From Siphonodentalium dalli (taxonomy: Eukaryota > Mollusca > Scaphopoda > Gadilida > Siphonodentaliidae), in NCBI GenBank assembly GCA_032622095.1, contig CP136064.1, positions 112,330,004 through 112,394,003 of the forward strand: a stretch of DNA of 64,000 nt, given 5' to 3'. Positions 56,730 through 64,000 of the stretch are shown here, piece after piece. Positions within the stretch are counted from its first letter, which is position 1, and every line of letters begins with the position of its first letter. The notes beneath the pieces were generated by a model. The model was not told where the DNA came from. It saw nothing but the letters and a program-made list of their open reading frames with translations, and searched no databases. Both the position numbers and the translations under genes were made by a program.

Positions 56730-57300
56730 GATTTCAACGTAATTTGATACCTATGGGTATTTGTGTCCGGGAAGTGTTTTGAACGGGTCAAATCGTGACC
56801 CCGACCTGATCTTGACCTTTAAAACTGTCAATGCAAGGTCAATTTGGGTAAAACGGACAAATTTCGGCGAAATTTGATACTAGGGATACTTTGGTCTGAG
56901 GAGAGTTTTGAACGTGTCAAATCGTGACCTCGGCCTGACCTTGACCTTCAATATGGCCAATCAAAGGTCAACTCGGATAAAACGGATAGATTTCGACAAA
57001 ATTTGATACCTATGGGTACTTTTGTCGGGGGGGGGGGTGTTTTGGACGGGTCAAATCATGACTCTGACCTTACCTTGACCTTCAAAATTGTTAATTAAAG
57101 GTCAAGTTGGGTAAAACGGACGGATTTCGACGAAATTTGATACCTATGGGTAGTTTTCTACGGGTGGGGGTGTTTTGGACTGGACAAATCATGACCCTGA
57201 CCTGACCTTGACTTTCGAAATAGTCAATTGAAGGTCAAATCGCACCTTTCACCGGAAAGCAGATGTGAAACAGCCCGGGTGAAGTCGGGCCTATCAGCTT
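56730..57300 (+). mobile_element. Helitron-like tandem array, about 130-bp units
   Basis: AATTTGATAC begins at 56741, 56871, 57000 and 57134, so four units of 129-134 bp. Each contains TGACCTTGACCTT, a GGTAAAACGGA word and a G-rich GTGTTTTGGACGGGTCAAAT block (with a run of 11 Gs in one). The 3' side ends CCCGGGTGAAGTCGGG, then CCTATCAGCTTGT, which matches the Helitron-like end at 45911-45946 except that CTAG has become CTTG. No Rep/helicase. Confidence 0.6.
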
Positions 57301-57477
57301 GTGTAATAAAGAAGACAGTTTGATGAAAGTAATGTATGCCACGGGAAAACTTGAAATATGGAAGTACGCAAATTTCCCGCATAAAATTTGAAAGCTAGTT
57401 TATAGAATAATTGTATTATTATTTATATTTATGGCTAATAATACGATCTTGGTGGCGTTACCATTTCTGACTATGGT

Positions 57478-57533
57478 TTTCTTGTCTGTATCTGTATCTG
57501 GTTTAGTGCAGTGTCTTGTTGGATGTATTAGAC
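57478..57533 (-). pseudogene. LINE 3' end fragment
   Basis: TTGTCTGTATCTGTATCTGG and the next 30 bases repeat the segment at 54675-54725, the 3' end of the LINE fragment there. No coding part remains. Confidence 0.6.
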
Positions 57534-57787
57534 CGGCCCCCAGATGAGGCCTAAAAAGAAAGACGTTTGATTTCGCTAACGAGCTGCAAATAATTAGGGT
57601 AGGTAGGTAGGCTTAACTCTTTTTTTCTGTTAACTATTGTTTTCAGTATCTTTAAAAATAACTGTAATACTTGTCAATAACCCAAACTATGCACTTCTTA
57701 GTCCCAATCTGGTTAACGCATATGACAGAGGAACTAGAAACTCCAATTCAATCTTACATATGCTTTACTATTTACATATATACTAGT

Positions 57788-57988
57788 CTATATACTAATA
57801 TAGTCTTTGATAATCCTAATATTTTGCATATGGTCTGGTGAGTCAGTCAGTCCAACACCACTGCACTGTTCACATATTGGAGTGACCGTCTTGTACCGAT
57901 CTCTTAATGATGGCTTCCCAACACCACCTTCTACTCCGCATTCAGTGAAGGATCTAGGTATTTTTTGGGGACACCTGTGTTTGGGCAA
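57788..57988 (-). CDS. Unrecognised exon-like frame
   Basis: A 66-codon minus-strand frame with balanced composition: SFTECGVEGGVGKPSLRDRY, KTVTPICEQCSGVGL and SPDHMQNIRII. The CEQC pair could bind zinc with other residues. The DNA just to the right (ATATGCCGAAGGCATAACAT, GGGGGTGACCCCC) looks like repeat sequence, so the frame may belong to a mobile element. No splice sites assigned. Confidence 0.25.
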   Translation of the reverse strand: MPKHRCPQKIPRSFTECGVEGGVGKPSLRDRYKTVTPICEQCSGVGLTDSPDHMQNIRIIKDYISI

Positions 57989-58778
57989 TGATATGCCGAA
58001 GGCATAACATGAAGGCCTGAGTGGAGGAAGGTTTGGAAGGGGGTGACCCCCTGCTGATGTTGGGGGTTCTTCCTGGAAAAAATTTGAAAATCCATTGCAT
58101 TTAGAGCTAATCTAGGGCTCTTTGAGTCAGTATTTTGAATTTTACTGAGAGGTCAATTTGATCAAGTTTTTCAAGCATAACTTTGGAAATGTTTTATATA
58201 TGTATGGATTGGAAATGCTTATAAGTTATTGTCAGATATCTTTTGGTTCAATTGATTATGCTTATCCTGCTTGAAATGAGACTTACCATTATTCACACTC
58301 TAATTCATATAATAGGCTATTTTATAAAATTCAAGTGAGACACATACATAATATACTACATGTAGTACAGAAACAATGTCTATTAAGTTAGTAATTACTA
58401 TTTATAGTACTAATCTCTATGTTAGTTTTTCATTTGGTATTATGAGATCACACCTGATAACCAGGTTGATGTGATCAAATTGTTAATGTTCCTGTGCTGT
58501 GTTTGATTGAAATACTGAAGTCTGAAGGCTGAATGATAACAAACCTGAACTCAAACTTTTTGAAGTTTTCACAGATGAAAGCTAGATAAAGCCAAACACA
58601 CTTTACAGTATGATTACAACTGTTAACACGGTCACTGCCGAAAACCAATGGGTAATTCCATCCCATATGCCGACATGAGATTTTATGTTTTGCCGATAGT
58701 AGATGATATTTTACATATGTATGAGTAATGGTTCGACCAATATCGGGTCATATGATGCTGAAACATGTTATAAGACTA

Positions 58779-59473
58779 CTACGAGATAACTCGTAGTCGG
58801 CACCTGGGACGGAATTTATTAACGTTTCATCCCTGGTGCCAGCTACGAGTTATCTCGTAGGTAACTACAATTACGTTGTCAGTGTCTTAGATGACGAAGA
58901 GTGCTATACATGTACAAGCATATCGTATGTAAGACATGGTAAATTAATTTATATATGATAATTGGTACAGACTACGTGGAATAAGACGTCAAAAACATAA
59001 TATGTATTTACCTACGAGATAACTCGTAGCTGGCACCAGCGATGACCACTGGTGAGTTTCATCCCAGGTGCCGACTACGAGTTATCTCGTAGGAGCTTTA
59101 TAATACGTTTTATCTTTCATTTGACCCGGATCTGATCGACAATTGCTTTATATATACACAATGTGTCCGGGAATGGTCTAGTTGCACATGTGTCTCATGG
59201 TTCAGGGACGTACAGAAGAGGTCCTGGTGAATTGGAGTATCCTACCAAGATTGCTATCTGGACCCCACCCCTGTTCACGCTGTGGGAATCGTTGTATATC
59301 AAGCCATCGTAATTATACATATAAAATCGATCAATGGGATCGTTGGGCATGTATTGGCACATACACCAACATTGCTAGCGGATTGTGTTATTATTTATGT
59401 GGTATGAACATTACTACGAGTTAGCTCGTAGTAGCAGTCCCCATGCAACCGTTTACTACGAGTTAACTCGTAG
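58779..59473. repeat. Six copies of an 18-bp palindrome
   Basis: CTACGAG[A/T]TA[A/T/G]CTCGTAG occurs at 58779-58796, 58843-58860, 59012-59029, 59075-59092, 59414-59431 and 59456-59473. The last is a perfect palindrome (CTACGAGTTAACTCGTAG). The first two pairs are also flanked by complementary arms (TCGGCACCTGGGA and TCCCTGGTGCCAG types), giving about 82-nt hairpins, and pair 2 is the inverted copy of pair 1. The third pair lacks those arms and has a shorter spacing (42 instead of 63-64 bases). Confidence 0.9.
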
Positions 59474-59739
59474 TGGCAGCGAACGTGTACTTAAATCTTT
59501 TTGTAAACTTAAATTTCTTATATCAATATATATAAATATATAAATGGTTTGCATCTTGTTATGATATGAATTGGGACATAAATTGAAAAAAAAAAATTAT
59601 TAACTTTTTTTAATTTTTTGGTCAAATTTTTTTTTTTTGCGATGGCAATAAAAAAGTTCAGAGTCGGGGGTTTAAAATAGGGTCGGTCGGGTTAGCGGAA
59701 ACAAACGTCTTTTTAGTTTGGCCTGACGGTAGTGTCACA

Positions 59740-60410
59740 CGAAATGGTAGACATTTTGACGCTATCTCCAATTATCCTTGTCCCATGGGAGTTCCAAAAC
59801 ACTGAGGAATCCATGGCGGAGCAGGTGGGAAATATAAGTTGTTTGACCTTTTTAGCGTTTTTGACCTGAAAATTTCAGTATAATCGGGAAAACCAATAAA
59901 ATAAGTCAAATGACTAATAAAATATACTTGATTATCAGATATGTATTCTATATGCGTTGCTTAACATTAGTGATGTGCAAAAAATTATATTCTCCATCAA
60001 TTTTTGTGAAAAATTCAAGAAAATGCCAAAAAATGCTTAAATTACGGTGCTTTTTTCAAAGCAGTTTTCCAGAAGATTTCCTATAACATTTCCTTTTTTA
60101 GTACAAAGCTCTCAGTGGTGCATCAGAATTTTCAACATTATATACCTGATGTATTAATATCAACATCACAAGCACTGGTATCCAACAAGCCGAGATATTT
60201 CCAAAAACTTAACCCTCCCCTAAAACTGATTTTCTATCTGAAAATACCTGTCAAGTCAGAATAGCCCGTTTTCGTTCCGTTTTGTTACCCAATTCAGAGT
60301 CTTATCATGTATCACGGAATGCGTATGTATCTGATGAGGTTTATGTTATGGGAGAGTCTATTTTGTTTAAATATTTGATTTTTTGTGGTAAATTATCTAA
60401 CATTTTGATT
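59740..60410. other. No gene recognised
   Basis: AT-rich sequence with short A and T runs just before it (59588-59637). It may belong to the left arm of the large inverted repeat, whose right arm runs out of the window. Confidence 0.4.
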
Positions 60411-60899
60411 ATTTTTAAGTGAAAAATTTCAGAATAATTTCCCATGACTATCAGTTTTATGGATACATCTGCACTACATGCACCACAATAAGCAAAAATT
60501 CATCCCCAATACCAGACATGAAATGTTATAATCATATAAACCAGACCAGAATTAAGAAATAAAGTAAAACTTAACCATTCCCCAAGATAGTTTTCTTAAT
60601 GCTTTCAATTTTATGCGATAGGCTACTGAACTCGAACGGTCTTTCAGACTAGTTGATATAGTTCATATCATATATTGTAATAGTACTGCCCACGGATTAT
60701 CCAATCTCACCTTCACTGTCACTGTCAATTCTATTAAATGTGATGGTATCAGTCAATATAATTTATGTGCAACATCTCTATGGAAGAATGGTTCAAACAA
60801 CTCAGGATGCCTATCGGTCGTCCATCCATGAAGTGCTACATCGGGATTGGTTGATTTGGCAACGGTTGCAAGTCTCCACTGTATTTTTGCTATCACGTT

Positions 60900-61880
60900 G
60901 GTTCGTTTTGTGTGTAGAATTAAAGATTCCTTACATGGTGGAAGTGCAGAAAGATAAATTACCTTCTGCAGATTCTCGAACCTCTGCTGGAATATTACCC
61001 ACCTATCTTAATTCATCTTTCTCGAACGTTTACCATTCATGTATAAGGCACATGTTAACTTCTCGATTGTAGTAAGCGTGGCACTGTCCAAAACCCAATT
61101 CGTTCCTAAATAAGCCATGACTTCCATATGTTTTGATTGCATTTCCAGTAACCTCAAGATGAGTTGTTTTTCCTTTTCGGAAAAACGTTGAAAGGTAATT
61201 ATTACCTATGAGAGAATGAAACTCATTAACTGCATTATTCTGTATATTTGGCTGCCAAAATTTTGGAAATGGTAGATATTACCCCAGCGTGCGCCGCAGT
61301 CGCTTACAAGTTGTGGTTGATGTATAAAATGTGTTATTCTGCCTTCTATGCATTGAACACTAACATGTCTGATGCACCTTGGCTAATTTTTACTATTGTC
61401 ACCACTGACATTACCAGAAATATTGGATTTTTCTCTCACAAACTTGACATATATATCGGCAAAAAAAAATTCAAGTAAAATGTGACTATCTTTGGCATGA
61501 CAGGTGTTTATTGTTTTGATCTACCTTAAATGTGTCACACTAATGTGTTTGTAAACCAAATTACTCAAAATGACTTCCAAAATGGCAACCATTTTTTACA
61601 TATATCCCGATCATTATTCTCTGCTGTTCCGATAATGTAGCAAATTGTGAATCAGTTGGTTATTATACATGTAAGTTAATCAACTGACAATTAAATGTTC
61701 TATTCTGGTTGTCCCATTTCCTTTTGGGGCATAACAAATTAATTTTAAAGTTGCCTTATGGAATTTTGCCGAGAAGCTGTTTTGGGACACTGGCTATAAT
61801 TTTTTTAAATAAATGGGCAGAACTTTGAAATGAAACTGAAAGGAATCATAATCTGTGGCTATTCTGGCCTATTAGTATAA
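60900..61880. other. Spacer of the inverted repeat, no gene recognised
   Basis: A 76-codon plus-strand frame at 61248-61478 shows no motif. Nothing else is recognised before the minisatellite begins. Confidence 0.45.
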
Positions 61881-61889
61881 TATTGCTCA

Positions 61890-63375
61890 ACTTGGTACAC
61901 GGTGGAGGTCAAGATGCCAACCAGTGAAAACACCATTTGGGCATAGATGAGGTGAATATGTATAAAGGGAGTTATTGTATGGTCATGAATGATGTGAATA
62001 GGTATATATGATTAACTATATGGTCATGAATGGGATTGGCATGGTAATATGTATTGGTATACAAGGAATGAGTGCATGGCCATGTGCGAGGTGAATAGGT
62101 ATACATGGGGTGACTATGGTTATATTGCTAGGTGTTCCTAGTACAGGCAGGTGTACCCAGTGTGGCTGTATGGGCATTACTGTGGTTTATGTAAATAACG
62201 AGAGTAGCTACATGGTCATATATGTGTGGCTGTATTGTCACAGGTGAGGGTGAATGGATAATACATGTGCAGCTATGCGTAATGCATATAGGTGTACATG
62301 GACTGAAAGGACAGTATGGTGTGTATATGTGTACCTGGAGTATGCTAGGTGGTCATTGACGAGCGTGTTGATGGTCATGTGTGGATGTATATGTATATAT
62401 AATATCGAGTGGCTATATAGGAGTTACACAGTGACTGTGTGGCCAAATAGTGAGGTGAATATGTTTTCAAGGAGTGACTGTGTGGCCAATGGTGGGGTGT
62501 ACAGGCATACTAGGAGTGACTGTATGATCATGGCTAGGTATACATGGTGTGACTACATGGTCATGGGTCAGGTATACAGGGTGTGACTACATTGTCGTAG
62601 GTCAGGTGTAGTAGTATACATGCTATGCCTGCATGCTGTAGGGTGTACATGTATACATACGTGTGGCCGTATGGTTATGTGGATGTATGTGAATAAAGTT
62701 ATATCGCCATTAATTTGGTGCACATGTTTACCTGGAGTGATTCTATGGTCATGGTTGGGGGGTATATGTATATCTTGCGTGGCTATTTTGCCATGGGTAT
62801 GGTGAACATGTATGCAGTGAGTGACGTATGGCCAATGGAGAGGTGAATAGGTATACAATGATTGACTGTGTGATCGTGAATGTGTTGAATGTGTACACAT
62901 GGGGTGATTATATGGTCGTGGGTCAGGTGTATGAGTACCCGTGTACATGCATGGTGCTTCGTGGCTGTATGGGCATGTGTGTGGTGTACGGGTATACACG
63001 ACGTCGAGTGTGACTATATATGATCATGGGTGAGGGGTACATGTATAAAGCGAGTGGCTATATGGTCATTGGTGAGATGCATACGTATACCTCGAGTGAC
63101 TTTATGGTCATGGATGGGGTGTATATGTATATATCGAATGGCTATTTGGCCATGGGTGTGACGAATAGGTATACGGGGAGTGACCGTATGGCCAATGGTG
63201 ATATGAATAGATATACAATGATTGACTAATGGTCATGGAAGTGGTGAATATGTACACAGGGAGTGACTATATGGTCATGGGTCAGGTGTATGTGTATAGA
63301 ATGAGCGACTATTTTGTCATGTGTGTGGTGTTTGTGTGTACATATGGAGAGACTACGTTACTGGGTTGGTTGTAC
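61890..63375. repeat. 42-bp minisatellite, about 35 degenerate units
   Basis: Successive G(A)GTGAC..TATGGTCATGGGT units in the last part start at 63051, 63093, 63135, 63177, about 63219, 63260 and 63302, i.e. 41-42 bp apart. The earlier part is more variable. Typical unit: gagtgactatatggtcatgg, then a gtgaataggtatacatgg-like half. Because 42 is a multiple of three, the array stays open in some frames on both strands, for instance a 143-codon His/Thr/Pro-rich minus-strand frame at 62568-62999. I do not call it a gene. Confidence 0.85.
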
Positions 63376-64000
63376 ATGTGTAACTTGGTCGGCTCTCGCT
63401 TTCCATAATACATATTAATCGATAGAGATGTCATCTCCATATTGATGAGTTCTCCATCTTGATGGCGTTTATGCAAACTGGAGGAAACGTTAAATGAGTT
63501 CCCCCTGACTATAGTTGATCAATTTTGATGCTAATGTGTAGGTGATTCAAGTGGAGATTTGCAACTGTTGCCAAATAAACCACTCCCGTCCCGTCCATCA
63601 ATGAAGCTACACCAGCTTCATTTGTGGACGGCCGATAAGCAACCTGGGTTGTTTGAACCATTCTTCCCTGAAGATGTTGCACAGAAGTTCTATTGACTCA
63701 TACCATCACATTTGATGAAGTTGACAGTGACGGTGAAGATGAGATTGGATAATTCATGGACAGAACTATTGCAACATATGGTATGAATTATATCAAGTAG
63801 TCTGAATATAGCATAGAATTTAAAGCATTAATAAACTATGCTGGGGAAGGGTTAAGTTTTACTTTATTTCTTAATTTTGGTCTGGTATATCATTATAGCA
63901 TTTATGTCTGGTATTGGGGATGAATTTTTGCTTATTGTGGTGCATGTTGTGCAGCTGTATCCATAAAACTGAGTCATAGGAATTTTTCACTTAAAAATAA

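Larger units (their letters stand above)
57549..59723. repeat. Inverted-repeat-bounded 2.2-kb segment
   Basis: 57549-57580 (AAAAAG..GACGTTTG..TTTCGCTAAC) is matched by its inverse at 59691-59723. About 25 of 33 positions agree. The interior holds a possible exon (57788-57988 minus), a G/C-rich hairpin near 58036-58050 and the palindrome cluster at 58779-59473. No target duplication was recognised, so element status is uncertain. Confidence 0.45.
60413..64000. repeat. Large inverted repeat, right arm cut by window end
   Basis: 60413-60890 recurs inverted at about 63555-64000: shared words include CAGTTTTATGGATACA, AAGCAAAAATTCATCCCCAA, TAAGAAATAAAGTAAAACTT, TGTGATGGTAT and GAAGAATGGTTCAAACAAC. 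Identity is about 80-90% with some indels. The arms are separated by about 2.7 kb and the right arm continues past 64000. The overlapping 110-codon frame at 60740-61072 has no recognised motif. Confidence 0.85.

Noticed and set aside
62568-62999. 143-codon His/Thr/Pro-rich reading frame
   Set aside because: Entirely inside the 42-bp minisatellite; the period is a multiple of three, so open frames arise by chance on both strands.

Overview
This is AT-rich eukaryotic DNA, almost certainly from a marine invertebrate and probably a lophotrochozoan such as a mollusc. That placement is inference: it rests on the LINE protein types, the 170-bp 'gggccgtaactc' repeat and the Helitron-like 'tgaccttgacctt' arrays. 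There are no operons and no bacterial-style coding. I found no complete host gene. Coding signal is mostly retrotransposon protein debris plus a few candidate single exons with splice signals. All homology calls are by eye.

Layout. 1-3290: a hairpin, an L1-like endonuclease relic and a 168-bp repeat. 3293-15549: one minus-strand LINE (family A) of about 6.2 kb, stretched to 12.3 kb by two clean insertions. These are a Harbinger-type MITE (4025-5002, TTA target duplication) and a 5.1-kb foldback element (9264-14375, 8-bp duplication CCGTTTTG), which itself carries a third palindromic element (12449-13243). Removing the foldback restores the LINE reading frame exactly. 15548-21465: a large, old inverted-repeat structure interrupted by a hAT-type element (16501-17679, 8-bp duplication TGTCTCAC). 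22773-27709: an inverted-repeat pair, a scrambled cluster of LINE fragments (including a 2A-like relic), and a terminal-inverted-repeat element holding a palindromically duplicated gene-start-like segment. 28-34 kb is nearly featureless apart from a 26-bp perfect hairpin and a tRNA-like SINE head. 34.5-35.4 kb: a 170-bp tandem array.

36253-38455: LINE family D with a 642-codon open reverse-transcriptase frame, the best preserved protein here. 39636-39756: a candidate internal exon encoding a signal peptide. 40-48 kb: further LINE, Helitron-like and uncharacterised ORF relics. 48-53.2 kb: three MITE-type elements with exact target duplications (Tc1/mariner, TTAA type, hAT). 54.3-55.3 kb: a tandemly duplicated promoter plus first exon for a small secreted protein, each copy with TATA box, signal peptide and GTGAGT donor. 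55.5-57.3 kb: minisatellites. 57.5-59.7 kb: an inverted-repeat-bounded segment carrying six copies of an 18-bp near-perfect palindrome (CTACGAGTTAACTCGTAG type). 60.4 kb to the end: another large inverted repeat, running off the window and enclosing a 42-bp minisatellite.

The unifying theme is palindromy at several scales: at least five separate inverted-repeat structures between 0.9 and 5.9 kb, in a region acting as a layered graveyard of transposons.
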